Positions 18,373 to 29,928 of a stretch of 64,000 nt of DNA are shown here, in pieces (position 1 is the stretch's first letter; the number at the start of each line of letters is the position of its first letter). The notes beneath the pieces are model-generated. The model was not told the DNA's origin and did no database searches. It saw only the letters and a program-made list of their open reading frames with translations. The position numbers and the translations under genes were made by a program. The DNA is from Hexactinellida sp. DTS-2022 (taxonomy: Eukaryota; Porifera; Hexactinellida), in contig JAPNXP010000009.1 of the NCBI GenBank assembly GCA_028753945.1, positions 1,240,001 through 1,304,000 on the forward strand. Direction: 5' to 3'.

Positions 18373-21300
18373 ATGGATCTCTCCTTAGGTAAGTATAGAG
18401 TGTGATACTAACTCCTAATGTTCTATCAACTCCCTATTGTGTAGATGACGTAATCAGCAATAAACAACGAATGGGCAGATACCCAAATAGCTCTGCAAGA
18501 GGTCGGGGGAGAGGAAGGGGGAGGGGGAGCATCAGAATAGGACAGAAGGAGTACAAAACTCTTACAATTAAAAAGGTGTTTATTTTGTACATTTGCCAAT
18601 ATACGTATAATTAATTTAATATAAACATATACACTAACAGAGCAAACTGGCGGGTGTGGACTTTTCCACGAGTTCTTCCCGAGATGATAATACGAAGCCA
18701 TTGATTGTATCCAGCTCTACACCCGGGAAGCGTTATTTCTCCGCTGTAAGTAATTAGTTATTCCTTCAGCTAATCACTAGACATTATTGCTTATTATACG
18801 TACTATATACAAACCTATTGTTCGCGGTCGTTTTGCGACGGATCACTTAACCACTACATGGTCTCTCTTTATTTATTAATAATACCTCTATGTTAGTCAT
18901 AGCAAGTTATTACAACATAACAACAAGTCAACCACAAAACAAAAACTTACTGTACATGTACTACAAATTGTGTCGATATTGCGTATTTGCCTACTATTTC
19001 CGTCGTATTATCTCAATTCCTAATTATTTAAGCTATAATTCAATCGCAATACGACTTTATTTATTTTTAATACACCATTGAATATCTTTCGTGACTCTGT
19101 ACACTACGCTGCCTTCAAAAGATATAACGATTAGCGCCACTAACCCTATAACCAAGGTGTACCTCAGTGTAGGCAGGAACTGGGAGCTGTAGAGATAGCC
19201 GTGTGTCCCTTTAGCGCTTATTGCTATGATATGTAACTCTGCTTGGTTAACTAAGTCCAGCACGTTATTCTTTCTGGATGATACGAACCCCATTAGCTCA
19301 TCTGGAAATCTGCTGAATGTATCTGTAAATCCAGATACTCCGTCTATAGCTAGCCACGTGCAAGATATTAGTATCAAATAGGTTGCATACTGTTTCAACA
19401 AAAAACGCGCTTCCAGTTGCCACAGTTCCTTCAGTAGGTTTCCTTCTGCGAAAAACAAACGCACTATAATAATACTGCCCATACCCAGCAAGGAACACAG
19501 GATATTGAGCGTAATTATGGCTCTGAACTTATCACAATATTCGTTGATTCTCGCAACTATTTCAAAGTATCCCTCTTTAATCCACGCTGTGTTGGGAGAA
19601 ACTATCAAATTTGTGAAGGTTGATACTGAATTCAGTGTGATATCAGTCTCAAGTTTTACGCACGCAACCCTACACAACAAGCAGACAATCACAGGTGAGA
19701 AATATCGCTGCGGAGCGTTAATGGCTCTTAATACTTCGGATATTCTACACACATAATTCGGCCAGTGTCTTTCAATTTCGCATTGTATACTATTCCCTTC
19801 TGCGGCTAGTGTTAACACAAGGAGGAGTATTAATACGCACTGCCATAGCATAGTGAATATACTTCTGCACGAGGCCGCGGGCTTGAATTTGATGCTACTT
19901 CTGACACTGTTCCTCACAAACTCGGAGTTCTGGGAATTCCAGACAGAGGTCCTGTTTCTACGAGTGCTCATTATAAGTCTGTGCGGGGTTATGCCATTCC
20001 TCGATGTATGCGAGTAATAGAACAGGAAGATGAGACTTGATAGAGATATTAAGTCGTAGCCAGCCTCCCACAAGTATATATAAACCTCCGTGGATCCGGT
20101 AGCACTCGCTTGGCTGCTGATTAACCGAAATGTATTGTTACAAAATGTGGGAACAATTAGGAAACTTGTTCTTAGAACCACAGTTGTCACCATCAATGCA
20201 AGCGAAATAATTTGACAAATTACCTCGCAGACAATGCAGATAATATAAGTTTTTCGGGATTTTTCTGAGACTACAGAACTTATGAAACTGAAGGTAATTA
20301 AGTAGAAAAGATATGCGAACATTCTCTGCGGCAAGTCTATAACGAAGCTCAAACCTTCCCTATTATTTCCCCATTCCAGACCGAGATCTTCATCTTCTTG
20401 TTCACTGTTGGAGTTGGAATGATTGCTATGCAGTAAACTCTCCAATCTGGGGTTACTAGCGACCTCTCTTGTAGCCATTTAACTAACTGTATAATTCAGT
20501 TATTATACTGTGAATAGTCCGTTATTTGTATTACTCCAATAATTGTAATCATAATCTCTATCCATAATATAATACATATACTCTATCTCAAGTTTCTTTT
20601 GTCAATTCAAGAATTATATTCGAATGACATCATCTATCAAAGCAGTTGCTCAGAATGATATGTTGGTAACGGTTACGGATTGATTATAATTATCTTTAAA
20701 TTACAAACCACTTCTCGATTATCCATCCTGCTAAATTTGTTAGATTATAATCAGTGATATAATTCTCCTAAACAATTGATTACACTGGTATACTTAATTA
20801 ATATTTCTGATGTGTTTAGATATTAGTTGAGAAGCTCTAATTATGATTCTTTGGTTAATTTTGTTTGTTTGATTTAGAGTGACTCGGATTACCAGTACCA
20901 GCGCCCTACTAGCTTCAATAACCGAGGTTTTAAAAGGAGATCTCAGTCTAATATTCAGAACCGAATTGGTGAAGGTAGCTCGAGTAGATCTAGGCAAGAC
21001 GAGGACAATACAAGCCAGTTGAACCGTGGGAGGGGGGCGAATAGAAGGAACAGAGGATCACTAGTAAATCTCAATAAGTAAATAATATAAAATTTTATAT
21101 AAAGTTATTTAAGTTCATGACTCAAATCCTGTAATGTACTTTAGAACAGTTCCCCGTGTGGGCAGTAATGACCGTGGATTTAAAGGCCTCGCTTCTAATA
21201 GCAAAAAGATTAGAGCGTATTCTACCGGATACCTGAAATCGCCCTCTAAAAACAGAGAACTTATTAATCAGCACATTGAGTTGAGTCCGCCAAACTACTC

Positions 21301-24300
21301 CAAAGGAAGGTTGTATTTTGTTATACTTATTTGTGTTATATTTGATGTTTAATTTCTGTCTAGAGGATTCCGTGGGACCCGAGGCGGCCGCATAAGTGGA
21401 CGAGGCAGAGACACGCGGAGCGGATTTAACAAGTCATTTGACTCCGAACAAGATGAGGCCAACATACAGGTTACCTTCTCAAATCCAAAAGCAGCAATTA
21501 AGTATGCAGTATACTCTAACAGTTCCCTTATAATATATAATGACTATTTATTCTAGAATTTGTGTTATAATGTAGGTCAGCACGTGTTACGGACTATGGA
21601 CGCAGCAGCAAGGAACCGACATCTTCGAAACGTGTCTCCACCAATGCTATTTCCGATCCAGGAGAGCATCTTTTTATTTCAGTTCAAAATGAGAATGCAA
21701 GGGTAACTCATCATGACTTGTTATGTCAATTGTCCGCTTATTCCCCCAACCATAACTGAACATTTATACTTGACAGTTTTTACTGTTCTTAGATCCTACC
21801 AAGGGGGGCATTCTCTAAAGTGACTCTATATATTTGTATTTGAAGAAATGTGTGAATCAACTGCATTGATCTCCCATTTTCAAAACAGCAAATATTTATT
21901 CCTTTCTTCATCAATTATTTACTGAGATCGGTGAAATCATTTCTCAAACCAACATCCTGGAATCATACCGCAACCGCATTAATATTGGAAATTTGGCACA
22001 GACATTAAATTTAATGGACATATGGAGTTAGAGGATTCGTTTTCATATTTCTGATTCCACGTACGGCATAATTTCTTATATTTCTAATACAACCCTGCAA
22101 CCATTCGTCTATTCAATTAGAGAGCAATTCACTTGATTTTGAACGCTATTAGCTCTAGAATGAAATCTTTTGAACTGTAAAAGAAATGGATAACTACTCT
22201 CATAGTACTCTGTCACCATCCTTCCTTCCTATTCAAATGCAATATTAATACAAGATGCATCAATAACAGAAATAGAGTGACTTGGCATACGGACATCTAC
22301 TTGTGACACTCATTATAATAATCTCAACAACCTATCTCTTCAGATATTATCCGACAAGCAACGAGTCAACAGAAATCATTGATGTTAATTGTATCCAATT
22401 TAACAAACATTGTTAACCGTTTTTGGAACAATTTAGTGTTGAATACAGGCACGCAGATGTACCACATTTACATGATACAGGTTTTTCTGAATATTTTTAA
22501 TCAATATTTGTAAAACAAATCAATTGAATATATCTTACTATAGATCTACAAATTAATCACATTTCAGACTTCACTGATTTGAACTGTTTGCTTACGGCTT
22601 ACTTTGAAATATTCAATACTCATTTTCCAGAAAGAAGCTGATTTTCAATATTACTATGAAATATCCTAACTGAAAGGAAATCATTTCTTGCAATTTTATT
22701 GTTCTGATGCTGCATTATTATATTTATTTCAACGAACTATGCTGTAAGGATGTCTTGAATGTTTGGAGCATCTCTCATGAATCAATTGATTTTGATGCTT
22801 CCTTCGAATTCATATTTTGCAGGAACGTACCTTGAAGATGGCAAATAGTTCCTTGGACGAACTATCAGTCCCAGATTTTATGTGGTTAAATTAAAGAGAA
22901 CTGTATATACTCGCCAGTAACATGCCCAGATATGGGCTCAGGAATGAACGTATGATGCATTTCTGCTTAATTATCTACTCGATTTTCTCAATTATTATTA
23001 ACTCCAGATGAATACCAACTCTCAGGTTTATCCAATATTACCCATCAAACACATACCCACTTCAGATTATCGTTCATGAGAACAACGAAGTTTGATTCAT
23101 TCTCATTCTCATTCTCAGCTCGCTTGGGCCTTTCTTTATTTCTTTTCTTCGTTGGAAAGCATTGTCAATTTTGATTTCTGTTAGTTTGAGTACATTGGTT
23201 GCTCTTCGCTTTTCACCTCGCTCATCACTGATTAGCTAGTCACTTACTACATGAATATCGCATTCCATTCCATTCCACGCATTAAGAAGATATTAATTAT
23301 TAGTTCACTCAATAAATGACTTCTAACAAATCGCCATTGTTCCGCCCCTCTCGCTCTTGTTATTTTCTTAAAATTTGTTTGTTTTCAGGACAAACAATAG
23401 TATTAATTAACTTGTTATGCCAATATTAGATTATCTAATATACGTATAATAGGTTAATATTTAATATATAATATCTAAATCTAGAATACAAAGGGATAGT
23501 ATAAGTCGAATAGTCTGTAAGATCTAATAGCTTACTTGATTGTTCTGTATACATATGTTGAATCAGGTTGAATCATGATTCATGATTCAACAAATGATTC
23601 AACAAATTGAATCAGGTTGCCAAGTTCAAATGTACATACGTTAGAACTTAGAACTGTATATATCTATTAAGCATTCTAATCGGCCTCTTAGGAACTTATA
23701 GGCCATTGTCCAGGCTGCATTAATATTGCACGTACCGTATTTATTCGAATAGTAGCCTAGGCGATTATTGTTTTTTAGGACATTTTCTGACCAATAATTT
23801 TTGTGACTTTTAGAGAATATCACATGTAGATACAATTTATTTAGTAAGTCGGTTGATAATTGTATTGCGACTAATATTAGATAAAGAAATTTGCTCAGGG
23901 TACCGGTAGTAAATTTGTATTTGCTAATTTGGGGGGGATATTATTGGAGGTAGGCGATTATTCGAATAGGGGCTACTATTAGAGTATATACGGTATATCA
24001 CCAATTTTATTATAATTTCTATACCTAATTTCCTCTATGCCATTGTGTACGTACTAACGAGAGTCTACTCAGAATTAATGACATAAATAATAACAACTAT
24101 CTTTTGCATCTTACAATGGTATTACAATACACTGGGATAGACCATTAAGCTAATAATATTTGTTATGTTCCTTGTCTTTACTTCTAATCTTAAATACCTA
24201 AAAATTTTTGCTTTCTTCGATTGACAAGAACCAAGAATCGTTATATGAAACTCAGAAATTAATTCAGATATTTTAAGCGGCAACAAGAGATATTATAAAT

Positions 24301-26441
24301 TCCTTTTTCCTTCATATGCCTTCAAAGTTCAAACAATTCTCTCACTCCACCAATACAGAGTTAAATATTTGGGATAAGACCTCAAATATTATTTGGAAAT
24401 AAATTCCAAATCCTGTAATCAGAGCCGGTCACAGGATCTGGCCAGCCCGGCTGCCCGGGAAAGTTTTAAATGTCTACAGCACAACTTCCAATTGAATGGA
24501 AACAATTTCTACATACAAATAATGCAGTTCAACTCAGGGCTTACCCCAAGGCGGTTCCAAGGCAATCGATAGCTAAAACCCTGGGGCCGGGACCGGGAAA
24601 ACCTCTAAACCCGGGGCAATTATCCCCCTGCAACCGCCGCGCCACTGCCCGAAATACTAATTAACGTATATGTTGGATCAGCTCACTAATAATTAACAAT
24701 AAAGCACGCTTCAACCATGTATGATGTATCTGAGTAAAATTACGGACTTCAGAGAAATCATTTACCCCATTCCTCATGCCTGCCCAATATACGCAACCCA
24801 TATCTCATGAGTAACAGTTAACGAAAAATAGCTAAAGGAATGTCTACTCTTGCCATCACCAAACTTTCCTGAATACAGAAAATATTTTCATGTGCTCTGC
24901 TAATCCCTGTTAGTAATAATGGATAATATTATTTTCAGATTCAGATCAAAAGGAAAGTACATTGCTTAGCACGTATTATCAAGTAATTTACCGAAATAAT
25001 CTTATGGTGTAAGATATGTCTAAAACCTCCAGGTATTATATAATATTACCTGTTACATCACAGCATCTACACAATATTAGTAAGCACATTTGGACTACAC
25101 AACCACAAGTAATATTATTACAGCAAATCTTTAAAATTTCAGTATAGAGTCAATTCCTCTCAACATGCTTAACCCATGGATATTAGCATTATAAGAAGTA
25201 TCATTTGTAACAGTAGAAAATTCCTTATTCTGTATACAGCGTATTCTACTATTAGCTATTCCTACGAGCTGTATTTCCATGCTATGGAGACAGTGCTCGG
25301 AAAATATCATAGTTTGTTGAAGGATAACAACCACAACATTGCAACTCACATTTGATTGTAACTTCGTAAGCAACGTAGACAGCAAACCCAAAATTCCACT
25401 TTGAATTTACAAAACCTATTTACATATCAGATAAAATATGTATCTTGACCGGCTACCAACCAATTGATCTGTCGAGTATTAAGAGGATGTATTTAGCTAT
25501 TGTACAGTAGACAGAGACTATGGAAGTTTGGACTCCCATTCTTTGTGATTATTTCCTCTGAAATGTTCCTACAATTCACTTATAATTTTATGCTGCAATA
25601 TGCTTAAATTTATTATTATTTCGGTTCCTCCTCTTCTCAAACATACTCAAACAGAATTCTGGAACAAAATGAACTATCTTCACAAATAAGAAAAGTCTTA
25701 ATATTACTATCAGTTTGCTACAACTGCTAGTACCAATCTCTTTGAGCTTAACAAGCACTGCCTCAGTAACTGTGAACTTCATAAGGCAAAATTCGATTTG
25801 AAAACTCGAATTCACTCTCCTTATTCAACAACTTGATTGATATGAAATAATTATCTTCCACTTATCCATTGAAAAATAATGAACAGAAACACTCAAACAA
25901 ATTTCTAAGAAAATTAACTTCATCGCAAAATCTGTCCCATTCAATCTGTCACCCAATTCCAACCACTTATACTTATCAAGCTTCAAGGTATCCCTATTGT
26001 CTATACTCTACAGCAACGAAACGCTAATTACAACAAGATTCACAATATTACCGGTAACAATTAAATTATATAATTTTGAGTTCCACTTACAGATTCTTCT
26101 AAGAATGTACGTTTATTATTATAAATACACTTGGTTGTTATTATTCCAATAAAGAAGTTATGTAATTACATGCCACTTAAACAGATGTTCATATTTTACT
26201 CTTCTATCAATTCCTTGTTCCATTAGCCTCTCTTCTCTTCCTTTAGTCGTACGTACCGGAAGGCGTTGAAATCGATCCTTCTTTCATCACTCACAAGGTT
26301 AGACTACAAATATTAGAGATTTTGATCCTAATTATATGCTTTTTATTCTATTAGACTTCAACCAGCCTTAACGAGAGGTTTTCTCAAGGCTTGTCCTTCG
26401 AAGGGAAAGAACGGATTATTCAGAAGCACTCGATGTACTGA
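18373..26441 (+). CDS. UIF/FYTTD1-like mRNA-export adaptor, nine exons (339 aa)
   Basis: My model joins 18373-18388, 18445-18575, 18641-18745, 20878-21077, 21145-21309, 21364-21501, 21576-21702, 26247-26297 and 26355-26441. All junctions are GT-AG and in frame, giving 339 residues. The N-terminus MDLSL|DDVISNKQRMG is a UAP56-binding motif as in ALYREF and UIF, followed by Arg-Gly-rich stretches ([28 protein letters not shown]). The C-terminus keeps the UIF order: an LFISV-like strand, VPEGVEID, then TSLNERFS. There is no RRM, which excludes ALYREF. UIF recruits UAP56 and NXF1 for nuclear mRNA export. Intron 3 (2.1 kb) holds an opposite-strand membrane-protein gene and intron 7 is 4.5 kb. A possible alternative last exon lies at 22823-22894. 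The first exon supplies only five codons, so computed gene calls may miss it. Confidence 0.78.
19057..20478 (-). CDS. Multi-pass membrane protein, possibly gustatory-receptor-like (473 aa)
   Basis: A 473-residue intronless frame with a hydrophilic, acidic N-terminus (about 1-48). At least seven hydrophobic segments follow (about 52-72, 77-105, 130-155, 205-228, 258-275, 318-345, 358-380, 437-462). A long Ser/Arg-rich cytoplasm-like loop lies at about 160-205. There is no signal peptide. The layout (no leader, dispersed helices, last helix close to the C-terminus) fits the gustatory/odorant-receptor-like 7TM superfamily, but no unambiguous motif is visible, so this is a suggestion only. The gene lies within intron 3 of the UIF-like gene on the opposite strand. 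A TATACAG precedes the start codon by 8 nt on the coding strand. Confidence 0.6.
   Translation of the reverse strand: MATREVASNPRLESLLHSNHSNSNSEQEDEDLGLEWGNNREGLSFVIDLPQRMFAYLFYLITFSFISSVVSEKSRKTYIICIVCEVICQIISLALMVTTVVLRTSFLIVPTFCNNTFRLISSQASATGSTEVYIYLWEAGYDLISLSSLIFLFYYSHTSRNGITPHRLIMSTRRNRTSVWNSQNSEFVRNSVRSSIKFKPAASCRSIFTMLWQCVLILLLVLTLAAEGNSIQCEIERHWPNYVCRISEVLRAINAPQRYFSPVIVCLLCRVACVKLETDITLNSVSTFTNLIVSPNTAWIKEGYFEIVARINEYCDKFRAIITLNILCSLLGMGSIIIVRLFFAEGNLLKELWQLEARFLLKQYATYLILISCTWLAIDGVSGFTDTFSRFPDELMGFVSSRKNNVLDLVNQAELHIIAISAKGTHGYLYSSQFLPTLRYTLVIGLVALIVISFEGSVVYRVTKDIQWCIKNK
21703..26246 (+). other. Large intron 7 of the UIF-like gene
   Basis: About 4.5 kb of AT-rich, repeat-littered DNA between exons 7 and 8. 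It contains a short palindromic cluster of TTGAATCA/TGATTCAA motifs (about 23560-23620) and a GC-rich island at about 24422-24650 that looks like a degraded transposon or SINE (several CCCGG-rich blocks). An acceptor-like CAG precedes a 24-codon open stretch with a stop (22823-22894). Small open frames at 23641-23835, 25131-25391 and 25588-25815 on the minus strand have no gene-like composition. Confidence 0.6.
22823..22894 (+). CDS. Possible alternative terminal exon of the UIF-like gene
   Basis: A TTTTGCAG acceptor at 22815-22822 is followed, in the same phase as the end of exon 7, by 23 codons and a TAA. It would end the protein with ERTLKMANSSLDELSVPDFM and a few more residues. The LDEL-type acidic/hydrophobic end is mildly like a second UAP56-binding motif. 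Only splice-site and phase arguments support it. Confidence 0.25.
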   Translation, partial: ERTLKMANSSLDELSVPDFMWLN

Positions 26442-26686
26442 AGAAATAGTATACAACTAGCTCTACTTCACACTGATACACAAGCATTTCCCTTTTACCT
26501 AATACTCCCTAAAACTCACTCATCGACTATAATATTTTATAGATTAGTATATTGATTAATAGGTTAGCGGCACTTACATATACTTAATACTACATATCTA
26601 GCTATTGTTGTTAGTGTGGGCTGTTGATACAGATCTTTACATGAACTTTTCGCTATTATCCATACTCTCAATTTTATTTATTTTAC

Positions 26687-27475
26687 CTAGGGTTCCGCAA
26701 ACTTTCATTTATATCAGGCCACATAATCTTTACTAATTTTTCCTCAGGCCGCAAACAATATAGAGAAATTTTTCTAAATTTATAACAAAACTATTAAGTT
26801 GCTGTAATAAGGGAACTATACTAATTTCTAAGCAAAAAGTGCATAAAGGACCGGACTCTAGTCAAAACTATTTACTAGTACATTAATCAGTGTGTATATG
26901 TGTACAGACCAGATTAAAAATTTGAAATGTCTCTAAGGCCACCAGGGTTGTTTGATTTAAATCAAGTGATTTAAATCATTGATTTAAATCATGATTTAAA
27001 TCAATGATTTTTATTAATAAAAATCATGATTTAAATCAAAAATCTGATTTTAATCAAAGAAGTCGGATTTAAATCAATAAAGTCGGACTTTTTTGATTTA
27101 AATCAAACTTTTTTGATTTAAATCAGATTTTTTTATGTCTATTGTTTTTTGCGAAAAAGAAAGAAATACATTGATAATGAATCAAATTACATTGATAATG
27201 AGTCATTAACAATGTAAATAACCTATTAGCCAAATAATATACGCCAGTGTGATATAGATTGCAAAAAAAACAATTAAAATCAAAATTCTGATTTAAATCA
27301 AAAAAATCTGATTTAAATCAAAAAAATCGGATTTTTTTGATTTTTTTAAAAAAATCATGATTTTTATCAACCCTGAAGGCCACACATGATACAGATTTCC
27401 ATTGGGCTATCAGGCCACACATATGGTTGTTTCAGGCCGCATGCGGCCTGAAAAACCTAGTTTGCGGAGCCCTGA
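26687..27475. mobile_element. Outer hAT-like non-autonomous element, interrupted
   Basis: The left end GGGTTCCGCAAACT and the right end AGTTTGCGGAGCCCTG (its inverse would be CAGGGCTCCGCAAACT) form imperfect terminal inverted repeats of the common hAT type. Both subterminal regions carry AGGCCACA/AGGCCGC blocks in inverted orientation. The element is split by the inner element at 26943-27375. Flanking duplications could not be fixed, so the exact ends are approximate. No transposase is present. Confidence 0.65.
26943..27375. mobile_element. Inner hAT MITE rich in GATTTAAATC, with 8-bp target duplication
   Basis: The ends are CAGGGTTG and CAACCCTG. The element is flanked by a perfect 8-bp duplication AAGGCCAC (26935-26942 and 27376-27383), as expected for hAT insertions. 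The interior is built almost entirely of TGATTTAAATCA-type palindromic repeats and poly-T/poly-A blocks, so it can fold on itself many ways. No open frame. It inserted into an older hAT-like element. Confidence 0.88.
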
Positions 27476-27554
27476 CCTATACCAATTGGCCTTTCTTAAT
27501 TAACTCAGCATTTAGTATTATTTTATTTCGCATTGTTTTCTACCCAATTCCTCA

Positions 27555-28562
27555 ATGCCTGGTCATGAAGAATCAAATAAAATATTTACCTCGAAAAAAG
27601 TTCGATCAATAATTAGGGCCTACCTCTTCTCTAAGTTTGCAATTTTTTATATTTTACTTCTAATATATCTCCTGCTTGGGGGAGTATTCTTTCATTTTCT
27701 GGAAGGGCCTGATGAGGTTTTGAAGAGAAACGCAGCCACCGAAGAACTTTCCAAAATCCGTTCTAACGTCGAATTATTCCTAAAGTCAGTCAACATTTCC
27801 AATGATACGATTCACGGCTCGCAGGTTAATTTAGTGGGCTCTTACATAGTTGAGCTTAGCCAGAATCTGTCCACCCTAGTGTCTCAGTCTTCTTCCATCA
27901 TGAAATGGTCGTATCCCCGTTCCGTTTATTTCTCGTTCATTGCTATTACAACTATTGGCTATGGGCAGCTGGCTCCAACTACGTCACGCGGCCAAATATT
28001 CCTATGTTTCTACGCACTATTTGGAATACCAATATTCCTACTTCTCGTCACGGAGACTTCTACTCGCATGACTAACGCGTTTGACCGATTTGTCCTGAGA
28101 AGATTGAGAGATGAGAGGTACAGATGGATTGCCATAGTGATAGGGTTCATTGCTGGACTGATCGCCTTTATTTTCATCCCAGCTGGTATATTCGCGGCAA
28201 TAGAGAGTTGGCGGTACTCGACCTCCGCTTACTTCGCTTTCGTGTCTCTTTCTACAATTGGGTTCGGAGACTTTGTCCTGGCAAATAATCCGGATGCGGA
28301 CTATAACAGAGTAGAAGCTGTTGGTGAATTGTATCTCATTTCAACCATTCTGTGGTTGTACCTAGGTCTCGTCTTTATAGCTATTATCATTGAGCAGGTA
28401 GGTACTGGGATTATGAAATTGGAAAAGTATATTTCGAGATTAATTGACAGATATTTGGCAAAAAGAAGTGAAGATCAAGGCAACATATTGCAGGAAATAG
28501 TGGATACTAAGCCCCAACCCAACGATAGCGAGTTGTTACCCTCAACTACTGCTATCAGTTGA
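27555..28562 (+). CDS. Two-pore-domain (K2P) potassium channel (335 aa)
   Basis: The K2P plan is clear. First membrane helix at about 29-50 (FYILLLIYLLLGGVFF); a long extracellular cap with NxS/NxT sites at about 51-115; first pore loop ITTIGYGQLAPTT (Thr132-Gln138); helices 2 and 3; second pore loop LSTIGFGDFV (Thr234-Asp239); last helix at about 275-295; short cytoplasmic tail. K2P channels are dimeric background potassium-leak channels of the plasma membrane. The first filter is followed by Gln where Asp, Asn or His is more usual, which may bear on pH gating. Length is typical. Intronless. Subfamily cannot be fixed. Confidence 0.95.
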   Translation: MPGHEESNKIFTSKKVRSIIRAYLFSKFAIFYILLLIYLLLGGVFFHFLEGPDEVLKRNAATEELSKIRSNVELFLKSVNISNDTIHGSQVNLVGSYIVELSQNLSTLVSQSSSIMKWSYPRSVYFSFIAITTIGYGQLAPTTSRGQIFLCFYALFGIPIFLLLVTETSTRMTNAFDRFVLRRLRDERYRWIAIVIGFIAGLIAFIFIPAGIFAAIESWRYSTSAYFAFVSLSTIGFGDFVLANNPDADYNRVEAVGELYLISTILWLYLGLVFIAIIIEQVGTGIMKLEKYISRLIDRYLAKRSEDQGNILQEIVDTKPQPNDSELLPSTTAIS

Positions 28563-28974
28563 ATACATAGGTGCGAATTTATTGAAATATAGCATATTCG
28601 TACATTACTAATTTTGAAATTGTTTCTATGTTTATTTTGTATTAATTTAATAGTTTTATTAACCCATTAATATTCTTAAAACCCTTCCTCTTTTTAAATA
28701 TATATATCGTTCAAGTAGACGAACTAGTAGTATATATAGCTATTAGATTTAAATTTCACATTGCGTACTGATTCAATACCATTAGAAGGAAACCTCTAGC
28801 ATTTTAATATATAAGAAACCCCTGGATGGCGCCATAATTTTAATTTAAAAGTGTTCGTTGAACATCAGATCAGGTCATTAATTTATCTCTCGACTATATA
28901 TAGTTCAGTTTCCATTGATTACATTTATACTGTTGCAAATCCTAAGTAATCAATATTATTTCCAAACCTTGAGC
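28563..28974. other. Intergenic spacer between K2P and PAQR genes
   Basis: AT-rich spacer of about 410 bp. The reading frame of the following gene extends upstream to 28915 without ATG. No other feature is seen. Confidence 0.5.
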
Positions 28975-29928
28975 ATGTCTAATATAATGCATTGTCGTAG
29001 CCACCAAGAAAAACCTCACTCTGAAGAAGAAAAAACAAAATCTTTTTACTCGAGACTGGTCCCGTATGATCTGCTACCTATCTGGCTTAAAGACAATGAA
29101 TTCCTTCAGACTAACTACCGACCGATCAATCATTCGTATTGGAAATGCATCAAAACTATTTTCATTCTCCACACCGAAACATTAAACATATGGACACACC
29201 TAATTGGCTGTATATTTGTATTGCTAATGACTATCTCCGCACTCTATGTCCACACTTTCAAACTGTCCAATATCCAAATCCAGCTCCACTCTCTGCCTGC
29301 TGTAGATAAAATAGTGTTCTCTTTATTCGCGATCAGTGCTATATCGTGTCTACTAGGTTCTGCGGCTTTCCACACATTCTGTTGTCACTCAGAGTCAACA
29401 GCAAAGTTCTTTAACAAAATTGACTACCTAGGAATTACTATTTTAATCGTTGGCTCTTACCTACCGGTAACCTATTATGCGTTTTACTGCAGCCCTATTA
29501 TAATATGCACTTACTGCACATTGTTCGTGGCAGTCGGAGGGCTGACTTGTTATGCATCTTTCCATGACAAATTTCGTACTCGTAAATACCGCAAAATTCG
29601 TCCAATGTTGTTCACTTCTCTTGGATTCATGGGTGTGGTGCCTATAATCCACATTATTTCAGAACGAGGAATTAAAGAAGCAACAGATCGTTATGCTTTT
29701 CATTGGTTGTTATTAATGGCGTTTTTGTACATATTCGGTGCTTTCATTTACGCAATGAGGATACCAGAAAGATTTTTCCCTGGGAAATTTGACATTTTTG
29801 CACATAGCCATCAGATTTTCCACATGTTCGTGATTATGGGAATCATCTGTCACTATGAATGTGTCACCAGTACTGCTTCGTACTACTCCAGACACCAATC
29901 GATCTGTGTAGTAAATAGTGTCGATTAA
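28975..29928 (+). CDS. PAQR family seven-membrane receptor, PAQR3-like (317 aa)
   Basis: The cytosolic N-terminus leads into the PAQR signature LLPIWLKDNEFLQTNYRP and LHTETLNIWTHLIG. Seven hydrophobic segments follow, with the conserved metal-site residues: His in GSAAFHTFCCH, Asp in KIDYLGI, and the two His of AHSHQIFHMFV near the C-terminus. The words YAFYC, VPERYFPG-like (IPERFFPG) and HSHQIFH fit PAQR3 better than adiponectin receptors. Mammalian PAQR3 sits in the Golgi and retains Raf kinase. I start at the ATG at 28975; the upstream in-frame codons lack ATG, and a second ATG at 28987 is possible. Intronless. Confidence 0.88.
   Translation: MSNIMHCRSHQEKPHSEEEKTKSFYSRLVPYDLLPIWLKDNEFLQTNYRPINHSYWKCIKTIFILHTETLNIWTHLIGCIFVLLMTISALYVHTFKLSNIQIQLHSLPAVDKIVFSLFAISAISCLLGSAAFHTFCCHSESTAKFFNKIDYLGITILIVGSYLPVTYYAFYCSPIIICTYCTLFVAVGGLTCYASFHDKFRTRKYRKIRPMLFTSLGFMGVVPIIHIISERGIKEATDRYAFHWLLLMAFLYIFGAFIYAMRIPERFFPGKFDIFAHSHQIFHMFVIMGIICHYECVTSTASYYSRHQSICVVNSVD

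Larger units (their letters stand above)
26442..27554. other. Transposon-bearing intergenic DNA between the UIF-like gene and the K2P gene
   Basis: Mostly occupied by two nested hAT-like elements, listed separately. The rest is AT-rich with no coding sequence. The open frame starting at 27427 runs through transposon DNA and is not a gene. Confidence 0.7.

Noticed and set aside
16270-23449. Recurring motif AATATACGTATAA (16270, 18598, 23437; variants at 39064 and 24787)
   Set aside because: Palindromic and eye-catching, but one copy is upstream of a gene, others are in introns, and AT-rich DNA makes such words common; no consistent position.
24470-24664. Small frame in the GC-rich island of the UIF-like intron
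   Set aside because: The island looks like a degraded transposon or SINE (CCCGG-rich blocks); no protein-like pattern.
27427-27612. Open frame upstream of the K2P gene
   Set aside because: Begins inside the hAT element and runs out of frame into the K2P start; no independent support.
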